64,000 bases of DNA from Salinimicrobium soli (lineage in GTDB: Bacteria; Bacteroidota; Bacteroidia; Flavobacteriales; Flavobacteriaceae), in assembly GCF_048323655.1 (NCBI RefSeq), contig NZ_JBLUWW010000002.1, positions 682,001-746,000 of the forward strand, written 5' to 3'. This document shows positions 42,547 to 51,524 of the stretch, one piece after another. Made by a program: the position numbers and the translations under genes. How positions within the stretch are numbered: the first letter of the stretch is position 1; the number at the start of each line of letters is the position of its first letter. The notes beneath the pieces were generated by a model, which saw nothing but the letters and a program-made list of their open reading frames with translations, was not told the origin of the DNA and did not search any database.

Positions 42547-45500
42547 ATGAGGAACACCAATAAGAATTCCCCTATTTCTGTTCCGGAACAAAGAGCCCGG
42601 ATTTCTTCAGAAACCCGCATTGTAGCCATTGGTGCCAGTGCCGGAGGTTTAGAGGCTTTGAAGGCTTTTTTTGCTAAAATCCCACAAAATACCTCCTGCG
42701 CTTATGTTGTTATTCAACATTTATCCCCAGACTACAAAAGTATGATGGGGGAGCTTTTGAAAAGGATCACAGATCTTCCTATAGTTGAAGTTTCCGATCG
42801 TTTAGAAGTCCGTGCCGGGCACATTTACCTTATCCCACCGGTCAATAATTTGATCTATAAAGATGGATTGCTACACCTTTCCGCAAAACCCAAAGATCAG
42901 ACTCTCAATCTGCCTATAGATATGTTCTTTGAATCCCTTGCAAGGGAGAAAAAAGATAAAGCCATTGGGGTGATACTCAGTGGTACGGGCAGTGACGGAA
43001 CCCGGGGCGCCAGGGCCATCAAAGAGAATGACGGTATGATCATGGTGCAGGAACCTGCTGAAGCGCAATTTGACGGAATGCCAAAAAGTGCAATTAATAC
43101 CGGCTTGGTGGATTATGTTCTTTCTGTTGAAAAAATGGGAGAGGAGTTACAAACATTTTTAAATGCACCTCCGGTCTTCCATTTTGAAGATGGCGATGTG
43201 GAATATGATCAGACCGAATTGATGAAGATCCTCAATTTTGTAATTAAAAAGACCGGTCTGGATTTTAGGGAATACAAGAGATCCACACTTGCTCGTAGGG
43301 TAGCAAGAAGGGTCAATGTCTGCAAATGCCGTTCTTTGGCCGAATATTATGGGCACCTCACTCACCGGGAAGGAGAGGTGGAGATCCTGTACCGGGAATT
43401 TTTGATTGGGGTTACTAAGTTCTTTAGGGACAGCAAGGTGTGGAATGTTCTTCGCAAAAAGGTTATTCCGGAGCTTGTTAGCCAAAAATCAGATGGAGAG
43501 GTCATTAAGATCTGGGACGTAGCCTGTAGTACAGGGGAAGAAGCTTATTCTTATGCGATGTGTTTCTATGAAGAGATCGAAAAACAGGAAAAAAAATTAG
43601 AAGTAAAGATCTTTGCTACAGATATTGCTGACAGCCACCTGGAAATTGGTAGCAAAGGAAAATATCCTGAAAGTATAGCTGCAGATGTTCCCGGAGAATT
43701 CCTTTCCAGGTATTTTGTAAGCAAACCCAACAGTTACAAAGTGAGTGAAAAATTACGACGGGCAGTAATCTTTTCAAATCACAACCTTATCAAGAATCCG
43801 CCGTTCAGTAATATGGACCTGGTTTCCTGTCGTAATCTACTGATCTATTTTCAGCCTGTAATTCAGAAAAAAGCACTTACCGTCCTGCATTATGCCATAA
43901 AACGGAACGGTTACCTGGTTCTCGGAACCAGCGAGAGTGTGCAGAGTCAAAAAGAGAATTTTGAAGAGGTCTCCAGAAAATGGAAGATCTATAAAAATAT
44001 CAATCCTAACAGAAGATTGAATTCGGGACTTTCTCCCAGCGCCGCAAGGGTGATTACTAATTCTGTGTCAAAAGAAATGAATTCAACAAGAACGGCGGCC
44101 AAACCCGCAAAATCGAAGTTGCAGAGTGAATTTAATGAAACCTTACTGGAGCATTTTAATGCCGCAAGTGTCTTCATTGACTCTGAATATAATATTCTTG
44201 AAGCTATTGGAGAATTCAGGAAATATGCGAATCTCCCGGTTAATGGGTTTTCCATTAATCTACTTGATATGCTGGAGACAGACCTCAAGTACCTGGTTCA
44301 AAATACGCTTAAAAAAGCAAATAAACTTCAGCAGAAAGTCTTTTATCCCAATGCCGCATTTATGCATAATGATGAGCGCAGAGGAGTAGACATTATTGTT
44401 AAGCCATACAGGCAGAAGAGTGTAGATGGAGAAACCCAGTTTGTTGTCACTTTTATTGAGAAAGAACTAAACCTTGATGCTGTAGAAGAGATCGATAATG
44501 TGACGCTCACTACCCGTACAAAGGAGTACGTTTCTAACCTTGAAGAGGAATTAAAGCAGACCAAGGAAGAATTGCAGACTTCCCTCGAAGAAATAGAAAC
44601 CAGTAATGAAGAGCTACAGGCAGCCAATGAAGAATTACTGGCCTCCAATGAAGAATTGCAAAGTACTAATGAAGAGCTGCAAAGTGTCAATGAAGAGATC
44701 AACACTGTAAATGCAGAGAACCTTCAGAAAATGGAGGATCTGGCGGCGCTTAATTCTGATATGAATAACCTGTTGGAAAGTACTCAAATAGGTACGATCT
44801 TCCTTGATTCCAACTTAAGAATTACAAAATTCACCCCGGCAATTAAGGAGCATTTTAGTTTCCTAAACACTGATGTGGGGCGGCCTATTAGCCATTTCAC
44901 TGGGAGTATAGGCAAAAGTAACCTTTTGGAACGTTGTAAGAGAGTCCTTAAAACAGGGAAAACTCTTGAAAAAGCAGTGGCTTCAAAAGACGGGAACCAC
45001 TATTTGAGACGTATTTCACCTTACATTGATTCCAGGGATAAAGTTAGTGGTGTTGTAATTACTTTCATTGACATCGAATCACTTCAGAAGTCTAAAGAAA
45101 AGTTACAGGCGAGCGAGAAGCGCTTCAAGAGCTTCTATGAGGAAGATCCTGTAATGCACATCAGCGTTGATCCCAACACTTCACAGATCTTAGAATGTAA
45201 TAAGACGGCGATCAAGCAGTTGAAGTACGATTCCAAAGAAGAATTGATAGGCAGACCAATCTTCGATCTTTACAACGAAGAGGCACAGGTAGAAGCCCTT
45301 AAATCAAATAAGAAATTTAAGGCAAAGGGAGAGCTCGTTAATCTGGAGCAGAACCTTCTTACGAAGACGGGCGAAATTCTTCCGGTGATACTGAATGCCA
45401 GTGCCGAAAGAGACGAAAATAATAAGATCATTGCTATACGTCATACATTTGTTGATGTAAGTGCACTTAAAAAAGCCGAAGATCAATTACTTCGTCAAAA

Positions 45501-45987
45501 GACCGATCTGGAGCAGGTGAATAAGGACCTGGAGCAGTTTGTGTCCATTTGTTCTCACGATCTGCAGGAACCTTTGTCCACCATTAAGTTTGGAAGTGAT
45601 GTACTTAACAAGATCTACGGTGATCGCCTGGATGCAAAAGGCAAGGAATACATCTCTTATATAGAAAATGCTTCTACCCGGTTGTCCAACCAGATCAAGG
45701 CTCTTCTAGAACATTCGAGAATAGGGCGTAATGGTAAAAAGAAAATTATCAATACGAAGGAGTTGGTTGAAGTAGTGAAATATGATCTGGGTAAACGTAT
45801 AAAGGAGACAGGAGCCAAAATTCACTGCGGAAATCTGCCACATATCTCTGCTTACGAGATAGAGTTGAGACTCCCTTTTTCAAAATCTAATTACCAATGC
45901 TATCAAGTACACACCCAACGACAGGGTTCCCGAAATAAGGATCTCCGCCTACCGGGAGAAGGACTTTTGGGTATTCTCGGTAGTTGA
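42547..45987 (+). CDS. CheB/CheR-fusion PAS histidine kinase, frameshifted before the ATPase domain
   Basis: The frame encodes 1146 residues from ATG 42547; a TTG at 42508 is less likely. Domains in order are: CheB methylesterase (about 22-200, IVAIGASAGGLEALKAFF); CheR methyltransferase (about 215-480, WDVACSTGEEAYSYAM and the LVSCRNLLIYF helix); a PAS-like linker; a coiled coil of EELQxxNEE repeats (about 660-735); two PAS domains (about 740-980); and HisKA with SICSHDLQEPLST (His near 1004). An extra C in the CCC run at 45873-45875 shifts the frame. The read frame then ends in a spurious 24-residue tail, and the HATPase lies in another frame (45875-46186). Without it the kinase should be inactive. 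It precedes bphP by 7 bases after the true stop. Confidence 0.85.
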   Translation: MRNTNKNSPISVPEQRARISSETRIVAIGASAGGLEALKAFFAKIPQNTSCAYVVIQHLSPDYKSMMGELLKRITDLPIVEVSDRLEVRAGHIYLIPPVNNLIYKDGLLHLSAKPKDQTLNLPIDMFFESLAREKKDKAIGVILSGTGSDGTRGARAIKENDGMIMVQEPAEAQFDGMPKSAINTGLVDYVLSVEKMGEELQTFLNAPPVFHFEDGDVEYDQTELMKILNFVIKKTGLDFREYKRSTLARRVARRVNVCKCRSLAEYYGHLTHREGEVEILYREFLIGVTKFFRDSKVWNVLRKKVIPELVSQKSDGEVIKIWDVACSTGEEAYSYAMCFYEEIEKQEKKLEVKIFATDIADSHLEIGSKGKYPESIAADVPGEFLSRYFVSKPNSYKVSEKLRRAVIFSNHNLIKNPPFSNMDLVSCRNLLIYFQPVIQKKALTVLHYAIKRNGYLVLGTSESVQSQKENFEEVSRKWKIYKNINPNRRLNSGLSPSAARVITNSVSKEMNSTRTAAKPAKSKLQSEFNETLLEHFNAASVFIDSEYNILEAIGEFRKYANLPVNGFSINLLDMLETDLKYLVQNTLKKANKLQQKVFYPNAAFMHNDERRGVDIIVKPYRQKSVDGETQFVVTFIEKELNLDAVEEIDNVTLTTRTKEYVSNLEEELKQTKEELQTSLEEIETSNEELQAANEELLASNEELQSTNEELQSVNEEINTVNAENLQKMEDLAALNSDMNNLLESTQIGTIFLDSNLRITKFTPAIKEHFSFLNTDVGRPISHFTGSIGKSNLLERCKRVLKTGKTLEKAVASKDGNHYLRRISPYIDSRDKVSGVVITFIDIESLQKSKEKLQASEKRFKSFYEEDPVMHISVDPNTSQILECNKTAIKQLKYDSKEELIGRPIFDLYNEEAQVEALKSNKKFKAKGELVNLEQNLLTKTGEILPVILNASAERDENNKIIAIRHTFVDVSALKKAEDQLLRQKTDLEQVNKDLEQFVSICSHDLQEPLSTIKFGSDVLNKIYGDRLDAKGKEYISYIENASTRLSNQIKALLEHSRIGRNGKKKIINTKELVEVVKYDLGKRIKETGAKIHCGNLPHISAYEIELRLPFSKSNYQCYQVHTQRQGSRNKDLRLPGEGLLGILGS
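44560..44705 (+). repeat. Heptad-like coding repeat (EELQxxNEE) in the CheB/CheR kinase
   Basis: The coding sequence repeats a 21-base unit encoding variants of E-E-L-Q/L-A/S-A/S/T-N about six times. The protein segment is a signalling coiled coil between the methyltransferase and PAS modules, a normal feature of this fusion family. The DNA repeats are degenerate. Confidence 0.6.
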
Positions 45988-46186
45988 CAATGGAGTAGGT
46001 ATTTCAAAAGAAGATCAAAAGAACATCTTTACGATCTTTAACCGGGTAAAGAAACACGATGATAATGAGGGCACCGGGGTAGGTCTTGCTCATGTGGAAA
46101 AGATCGTACACCTGCATAACGGTACTATTTGGGTAGATTCCCAGGAAGGGGTGGGAAGCTCTTTCTATTTCAAATTAAAAGCCTGA
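45875..46186 (+). pseudogene. Displaced C-terminal HATPase domain of the CheB/CheR kinase
   Basis: In the +1-shifted frame the sequence reads LFQNLITNAIKYTPNDRVPE, then VVDNGVGISKEDQKNIF, EGTGVGLAHVEKIVHLH and SSFYFKLKA, ending at TGA 46184-46186. These are the N, G1 and G2 boxes of a histidine-kinase ATPase. It has no start codon of its own. Removing one C from 45873-45875 restores a protein of about 1212 residues. Either the strain has a recent frameshift or the read has a homopolymer error. Confidence 0.85.
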
Positions 46187-46192
46187 TAACCT

Positions 46193-48421
46193 ATGGCTTC
46201 CGGTTTTACTAAATATCCTGAGCAGGTAAACCTTGATAATTGTGCCACAGAACCCATTCACATTATTGGTAAATCCCAGGAGCATGGGGTGTTGCTGGCC
46301 TGTGACCCGTTGAGCCTGGTTATCACGCAGACAGGCACTAATACTGAAAAGTATTTTGATATTCCGCATGGAGAGGTTGTTGGAAAAAACCTTGGGGAGC
46401 TTATTCAAAATGATGAGCTGGAACGCTTCAGGAAAAAGATCGCGTCTAAGGAACTCTCGCTTCCTCTGGATGTGGAGATCAACGGAAAAAAATTCCTGCT
46501 GCAGGCTCATTTTTCAGATCTGAACCTTGTACTCGATATCGAGCCTGTTGATAAGGAACATGACCCCTTGTTCTTTCAAAGACAACTGAGCAGGATCCTC
46601 AATAGATTGGAAAATTCAGATTCTGTGAATTCTCTTTGCAGATCAGCCGTTACCCTTACCCGGGAGATCTTTGGGTATGACAGGGTAATGATCTATAAGT
46701 TTGATGAAGAATGGAACGGGGAAGTGATTGCTGAAGCGCGGGAAGAGGAAATGGAGAGCTGGCTCGGACTGCATTACCCGGCAACTGACATTCCTGCGCA
46801 ATCGCGTGCCATGTTCCTGAAACATAGGGTGCGTACCATTTCTAATGTTGATTATCAACCTGTCGCTCTCAAACCTGAAATTTCCCCGTTAACCGGGGAA
46901 CCTCTGGATATTTCCCGCTCGGGACTCCGTGCTGTTTCTCCTATTCATATTGAATATCTTAAGAATATGGAAGTGGCCGCTTCCCTTACTGCAGCCATAA
47001 TAGTCAAAGGTAAATTGTGGGGACTTATAGCCTGTCATCACAGGACCCCAAAATACCTCAGTTATTTTCAGCGGGAGAATTGCCGCTTTTTGGTACAAAT
47101 GCTTTCCACCGAACTTGAACTTCAGGAAACAAACACTTTTGTTCAGAAATCGCAGTTTTCAGAAAAGCTAAGGCATAAACTGATCAAACAATTGCGGGGA
47201 AAAAATGACCTTTTTGAAGCGCTTACCTGCGGAAAGATCAAATTTACCGATCTGCTCTCCTGCGGCGGAGGAGCTTTGGTGAGTCTGGAAGAATGCAATT
47301 TATTCGGAAATACACCCGGCCGGGAACAGGTAAAGAGTCTGCACCAGAATTTTTTATTACCTCTTGAAAAGAGCATTTTTCACACCCGTAATCTGGCCGA
47401 TATCTTTCCGGAAGCTGCAGACTATATGGAAACCGCCTCCGGACTTTTGAGTGTACGTATTTCTGAAGACCGGTATCTTGTCTGGTTCCGACCACAGGTA
47501 TTGCAAACCGTGGTTTGGGGAGGAAACCCTCAAAAAAAGGCATTTTACAATGAAGAGAAAAAGCGGATAAGCCCGCGAAAATCTTTCGAAAAATGGAGTC
47601 AGGAGCTAAGGGGAATCTCTGAACCCTGGCAGGATTTTGACTTGAGTATAGCGCGCAATTTCCGAGAAAATATTCGTTTTGTGATCCTTGAAAAACAGCG
47701 ACGGGAGATCGAATTATTGAACAGGAAGATAACGGCTGCGAGTCAGGAATTGGAGCTTTTCAGTTACGGGCTTTCTCATGACCTTAGAGCTCCTGTTCGT
47801 GGGCTGCAAGGGTACCTACAGATCCTGGAGGAGGATCATGAAAAAGGGCTAAATGCAGAGGCTTTTAAAATCGTCAAAAAAGCCCGCCGGCTCACCTATA
47901 AAATGAACAATTTAATAGATGATATCCTCGAATATTCCAGTCTTAGTAAGCAGGAAAGGGCGCCATTACAGGAGGTTGATGTACTCTCATTGATAAAGGA
48001 GATCCTTGAACTAATAAATTTGCAGGCTAATTATCCAAAAACTACTGTTGAGATCCACGAATCACTTCCGAATATTACCGGTGACCGCCGTATGCTTTTT
48101 CAGCTTTGGTCGAACCTGCTCACAAATGCTCTGAAGTATTCTGATGAAAAAGAAGATCCGCGCATTGAGATTGGATGCCTTCCGCAGCAGGGAAAAGAAG
48201 TTTTCTACATAGAGGACAACGGAATAGGTTTTGATCAAAAACATACTGATAAGGTCTTTGATACTTTTGGCCGCGTCGTTGGCGGAGAATATGAAGGGTC
48301 AGGAATAGGCCTGGCGATAGTTAAAAAAGTGGTGGAGAAACACCACGGAAAAATTTGGGTTAAAAGTACCCCCGGGGCAGGGTCTGTATTTTATTTTTAT
48401 TTAGGACAAGAAAATGAGTAA
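46193..48421 (+). CDS. bphP: Bacteriophytochrome histidine kinase
   Basis: This 742-residue photoreceptor has a PAS domain (about 15-115) with biliverdin-attaching Cys17 in LDNCATEPIHIIGKSQEHG. The GAF domain (about 140-305) has the chromophore motif YPATDIPAQSRAMF and the SPIHIEYLKNM histidine, and a PHY domain follows (about 315-500). HisKA (phospho-His529 in SHDLRAPVRGL) and HATPase (ADN... as VEDNGIGFDQ, GSGIGLAIVKK) complete it. It should bind biliverdin covalently and switch kinase activity between red and far-red states. It overlaps the following response-regulator gene by 8 bases, and heme oxygenase, the biliverdin supplier, is encoded next, so the light-sensing module is complete. 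Confidence 0.95.
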   Translation: MASGFTKYPEQVNLDNCATEPIHIIGKSQEHGVLLACDPLSLVITQTGTNTEKYFDIPHGEVVGKNLGELIQNDELERFRKKIASKELSLPLDVEINGKKFLLQAHFSDLNLVLDIEPVDKEHDPLFFQRQLSRILNRLENSDSVNSLCRSAVTLTREIFGYDRVMIYKFDEEWNGEVIAEAREEEMESWLGLHYPATDIPAQSRAMFLKHRVRTISNVDYQPVALKPEISPLTGEPLDISRSGLRAVSPIHIEYLKNMEVAASLTAAIIVKGKLWGLIACHHRTPKYLSYFQRENCRFLVQMLSTELELQETNTFVQKSQFSEKLRHKLIKQLRGKNDLFEALTCGKIKFTDLLSCGGGALVSLEECNLFGNTPGREQVKSLHQNFLLPLEKSIFHTRNLADIFPEAADYMETASGLLSVRISEDRYLVWFRPQVLQTVVWGGNPQKKAFYNEEKKRISPRKSFEKWSQELRGISEPWQDFDLSIARNFRENIRFVILEKQRREIELLNRKITAASQELELFSYGLSHDLRAPVRGLQGYLQILEEDHEKGLNAEAFKIVKKARRLTYKMNNLIDDILEYSSLSKQERAPLQEVDVLSLIKEILELINLQANYPKTTVEIHESLPNITGDRRMLFQLWSNLLTNALKYSDEKEDPRIEIGCLPQQGKEVFYIEDNGIGFDQKHTDKVFDTFGRVVGGEYEGSGIGLAIVKKVVEKHHGKIWVKSTPGAGSVFYFYLGQENE

Positions 48422-48995
48422 TAACAATTTGATCACCACCCCATTGAGGATCCTACTCGTGGAAGATAATGAGGCTGATGTCACCATGACCCTGCGAACG
48501 ATCAGGAAGATCGTGGCAGAGCCAATCATTGAAGTAGTAGACGATCTTGAAAAATGCCGCGACAAAATGATCAGCTTTGTTCCCGATGTTGTGATCTCAG
48601 ATTACAACCTGCCCACCTGTAACGGACTTGAGGTAATGGAGCTGGTGAAAGAAAAGGATGAGAACGTACCATTCATTTTTCTCACCGGTACCGTGGATGA
48701 TGAGGAACTGGCCGCACATACTATTCTGGCCGGTGCCTGGGGTTATATTCTGAAAAAGCATATGGACCATCTCGAAGCGCGCCTGAGGCCACTGCTTAAA
48801 AAAGTGGTTTTTCACATGATCTCTCAGGATGAGTTGCGGGAACGGCTTCGGAAAAATAAGGTTGCCATCAACCAGATAAATGCTTACCTGGACAATTTGC
48901 AGACAGACAATGCAGATCAAAAGGAGAATATTAAAAAGATCAAAAAGGCCATAGGAAACTTTAGAAAGCACAAAGAAGATGATACACAGGCTTAG
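48414..48995 (+). CDS. Single-domain response regulator of the phytochrome operon
   Basis: This 193-residue protein has a receiver domain (about 10-135) with acidic E18/D19, phospho-acceptor Asp63 in VVISDYNLP, Thr in FLTGT, and Lys in YILKKHM. A helical C-terminal tail follows (about 145-193, EKxxxxIxKIKKAIGNFRKHK-like). There is no DNA-binding domain, so output is through protein contacts or phosphotransfer, as in many BphP partners. It overlaps bphP at its start and the heme oxygenase gene at its end (17 bases), showing translational coupling. Confidence 0.9.
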   Translation: MSNNNLITTPLRILLVEDNEADVTMTLRTIRKIVAEPIIEVVDDLEKCRDKMISFVPDVVISDYNLPTCNGLEVMELVKEKDENVPFIFLTGTVDDEELAAHTILAGAWGYILKKHMDHLEARLRPLLKKVVFHMISQDELRERLRKNKVAINQINAYLDNLQTDNADQKENIKKIKKAIGNFRKHKEDDTQA

Positions 48996-49533
48996 ACAGG
49001 AGACGAAAGAATTACATGAACAGATCGAGTCTAAGAACCCGGCAGCTGCAATTTTAGATCATAGTATATCTCTTGAAGCATACCGGCACTTACTGCTTCA
49101 GAACTATGTCGCTTACAGAACGATGGAGAAGGAGATAAACCGGTTTTTTCCTGAATATACCGGACTGAAGCACCTGCAACTGAAAAAAGATCTGGAGCGG
49201 CTGGATATTTCTCCTGAAATGGTTGAATACAGTGAAAATTTTCACATCAACTCTTTTGCTGAAGCGCTGGGAGCTGCCTATGTGGTAGAAGGATCTGCCA
49301 TGGGAGGAATGGTCATTGCGCGACACCTCAAACACTGTAGCCTGGAGGGAGTGGGAGAAAGCCACTTTTTTAGTGGAAACAGGGATGCTGTTGATAATTG
49401 GAATGATTTTAAAAGCAGGCTGGAAGGCATTACTTTAACTCCCGAAGAGGAGGAGCAGGCAGTGCACACGGCAAAAGAGACTTTTCTTTTCTTTGAAAAG
49501 GTATTTGACACCCAATTTTCAGTTCCAGTCTAA
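48979..49533 (+). CDS. bphO: Biliverdin-producing heme oxygenase
   Basis: This 184-residue protein is of the bacterial BphO type. The proximal heme ligand is His13 in ETKELHEQIES, and the distal-helix glycines are visible in AAYVVEGSAMGGMVIARHL. The enzyme opens heme to biliverdin, CO and Fe2+, giving the chromophore for the phytochrome encoded two genes upstream. No ferredoxin or reductase is encoded beside it; the electron donor must come from elsewhere. Its stop lies 3 bases from the converging methyltransferase gene. Confidence 0.93.
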   Translation: MIHRLRQETKELHEQIESKNPAAAILDHSISLEAYRHLLLQNYVAYRTMEKEINRFFPEYTGLKHLQLKKDLERLDISPEMVEYSENFHINSFAEALGAAYVVEGSAMGGMVIARHLKHCSLEGVGESHFFSGNRDAVDNWNDFKSRLEGITLTPEEEEQAVHTAKETFLFFEKVFDTQFSVPV

Positions 49534-49536
49534 AGT

Positions 49537-50166
49537 CTATTTTTTACTTTCAAACACAAAAGAGATCAATCGCGGAATATTTTCTTTTTCCCGGTCATCA
49601 AAGTATTCATTGAGATCGAGAAGATTAAAATCGTGCTCTCTTGAGGCACTAAGATAGTCGGAAAGGTGGTGAACGAAAGCCTTCGGTTTCTGCAGTCCCT
49701 GTTCAGTTTCAAATTTTGCCTGGCTCCCCGCATATTGTTTGGCGGGATGTAACTCACAGATATAGAATTTCCCTCTTCTTTTTAAGGCTTTATCAGCTTC
49801 TTCAAAAATGAAGGAGAGATCTTCAATATGTTCCATCACCAGGCTGCAGGTAATAAGGTTCGCCCAGCCCGGCTTTACCGGCCAGGTTCGGGTGATATCT
49901 GTCTGTACAAATTCTACATTTGGTTCAGTGATCTTTTCTTTGGCTTTCGAGATCATTTTGGGAGAAAAATCCAGGGCCATCACGAAATCTGCTTTTTTGG
50001 ATAACCAGCCGGTATTCTTTCCGGTACCGCAACCCAGCTCCAAAATATTTCCATAATGAGGATTGAGGAAAGTGTCCCGCAACACCTCCGCCTCCAGGTC
50101 CCTGGTCTTATTGCCTACCGAATCATAGGAACCGGCCCAGGCGTCGTAAGAATCACTTGTGGTCAT
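49537..50166 (-). CDS. Class I SAM-dependent methyltransferase
   Basis: This 209-residue protein has the SAM-binding motif ILELGCGTGKNTGWL near residues 38-52, motif II-like ADFVMALDFSPKMI and post-motif LITCSLVMEHIEDL, the UbiE/BioC-like pattern. The acceptor substrate is unknown. It is followed upstream on the minus strand, 6 bases away, by an STAS-like protein gene, so the two may be co-transcribed. Confidence 0.88.
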   Translation of the reverse strand: MTTSDSYDAWAGSYDSVGNKTRDLEAEVLRDTFLNPHYGNILELGCGTGKNTGWLSKKADFVMALDFSPKMISKAKEKITEPNVEFVQTDITRTWPVKPGWANLITCSLVMEHIEDLSFIFEEADKALKRRGKFYICELHPAKQYAGSQAKFETEQGLQKPKAFVHHLSDYLSASREHDFNLLDLNEYFDDREKENIPRLISFVFESKK

Positions 50167-50172
50167 AAATAG

Positions 50173-50526
50173 TTAAGGATTTTTGATCCAGTTCCGGGCT
50201 TTCTCAGCTTCCGAAAGTGGAAAATATTTCACGTCAGCATCGGTAAAAGGCTTCATAAGATCAGTCAGTTTTTCTTCCCACTCTTTGTCTCCTACCATTG
50301 CCACTTTCTCGTATTTGTTCCTGTTCTTGAAATCAACTTTGAGATCTTTCCAAAGCGCACTCAGGCTCCAGCCTTTAAAATTTTTCATCTCGAAGTACCA
50401 GCGCACGAGTCCGTAGGTTTTGATCTTTGCTTCCAATAGAGGGATGATGCGGTTATAATCCTCGTCTTCCAGTTTCTCTTCAGCAATCGTGTAAAGAATA
50501 TTTTCGTGTTCTTCGATCCGGACCAT
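50173..50526 (-). CDS. SpoIIAA/STAS-like protein
   Basis: This 117-residue protein starts at MVRIEEHENILYTIAEEKLE; an ATG 11 codons earlier is less likely. The pattern of a short strand, then helix, then GLVRWYFEMKNFKGWSLSALWKDLK and a final KYFPLSEAEKARNWI helix, is that of the STAS/SEC14-like SpoIIAA family. These small cytoplasmic proteins bind lipophilic ligands or other proteins; no specific role is known. It stands upstream of the methyltransferase gene. Confidence 0.8.
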   Translation of the reverse strand: MVRIEEHENILYTIAEEKLEDEDYNRIIPLLEAKIKTYGLVRWYFEMKNFKGWSLSALWKDLKVDFKNRNKYEKVAMVGDKEWEEKLTDLMKPFTDADVKYFPLSEAEKARNWIKNP

Positions 50527-50670
50527 AATCTCTTTTTCCACAATTTCAGAAGAAAACAAGATTTTGGCAAACCGGAATCCGGCGATATGGGTTAAGTTCT
50601 TGTTAATCCGTGGTTAAGGCTTCTTAAATCAGGGAAAGCCTTCCTGGTTTTTTATAAAGCGAGTATTGAA

Positions 50671-51513
50671 CTATTTAAGTTTCTTAATTATCGAGATCAC
50701 GTCTTCACCTCCCAATTCGGCTTCTGCTTTGCTGAAGGTTTCGTAAGCGGCATTTCCTAACGGGGCATCAAATCCTGCTTCCTGCGCCAGCCTCAGGTCT
50801 TTGGTAAGATGGCTAAGGGTAAAGGCCGCGTTGTAATCTTCTTCCAGGACTGCATTGCCTTTGATCTTGATAAACGGACTTCCCAACGCACTGTTGTTAA
50901 TGATTTCCATGAGATCTGAAGTTTTCACCTCTTTTTCTCTGGAGAAATTGATGACCTCTGCCAGTCCCTGAGTGACAATTCCCAGAAAGGTATTCACAGC
51001 AAGTTTGGTAAGATTTCCAACTCCAATATCACCTACTAAAATGGCTTTTTTACCAATTGTCTCGAGCAGGGGACTTACTTCCTCAAAAACTTCTCCTTTT
51101 CCACCGGCTATGACCACCAGAGTGGCATCCTGTGCCTGCTTAACACTTCCGGAAACTGGCGCGTCCAGATAATCATTACCTTTTGACTCTAGCGCTGAGG
51201 CTACTTTGCGGCTGACTTCAGCAGAAACAGTGCTCATATTTACTACGATCTTCCCGCTGACTTCTGCAGCTAAAATTCCCTTGTCCCCATAAAATACGTC
51301 TTCTACCGCCTTGTCATCAGAGATCATCAAGAAAACCACATCTACCTTTTCTATGAGTTCTTTCGGAGATGCAGCGGTGTCAGCTCCATCTTCTTTTAAA
51401 GGTTCTTCTTTATCTTTGGTACGGTTGTAAACAATAACAGTGCGTCCTGCTTTGAGCAGACTTTCACTCATGGGTTTGCCCATTTTTCCTAATCCTATCC
51501 AGCCGATTTTCAT
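50671..51513 (-). CDS. 3-hydroxyisobutyrate dehydrogenase-family NAD(P)-dependent oxidoreductase
   Basis: This 280-residue protein has an N-terminal Rossmann domain with GLGKMGKPMSESLL. The substrate loop DYLDAPVSGSVKQAQDATL and the catalytic Lys in GVGNLTKLAVNTFLG follow, with the all-helical C-terminal domain of the beta-hydroxyacid dehydrogenase family. Substrates in the family include tartronate semialdehyde, 3-hydroxyisobutyrate and succinic semialdehyde. It starts 11 bases after the epimerase-like gene and is likely in an operon with it. Confidence 0.88.
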   Translation of the reverse strand: MKIGWIGLGKMGKPMSESLLKAGRTVIVYNRTKDKEEPLKEDGADTAASPKELIEKVDVVFLMISDDKAVEDVFYGDKGILAAEVSGKIVVNMSTVSAEVSRKVASALESKGNDYLDAPVSGSVKQAQDATLVVIAGGKGEVFEEVSPLLETIGKKAILVGDIGVGNLTKLAVNTFLGIVTQGLAEVINFSREKEVKTSDLMEIINNSALGSPFIKIKGNAVLEEDYNAAFTLSHLTKDLRLAQEAGFDAPLGNAAYETFSKAEAELGGEDVISIIKKLK

Positions 51514-51524
51514 CTTTATATGTT

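Noticed and set aside
45871..45990. Programmed ribosomal frameshifting in the CheB/CheR kinase
   Set aside because: The run is CCCTTTTT with no usual slippery heptamer plus downstream structure evident; simple indel is the more economical explanation.
50626..50653. AAATCAGG...CCTGGTTTTTT hairpin after the HIBADH-family gene
   Set aside because: The stem has a mismatch and the T tract faces the plus strand, where no gene precedes it, so a terminator call is not supported.
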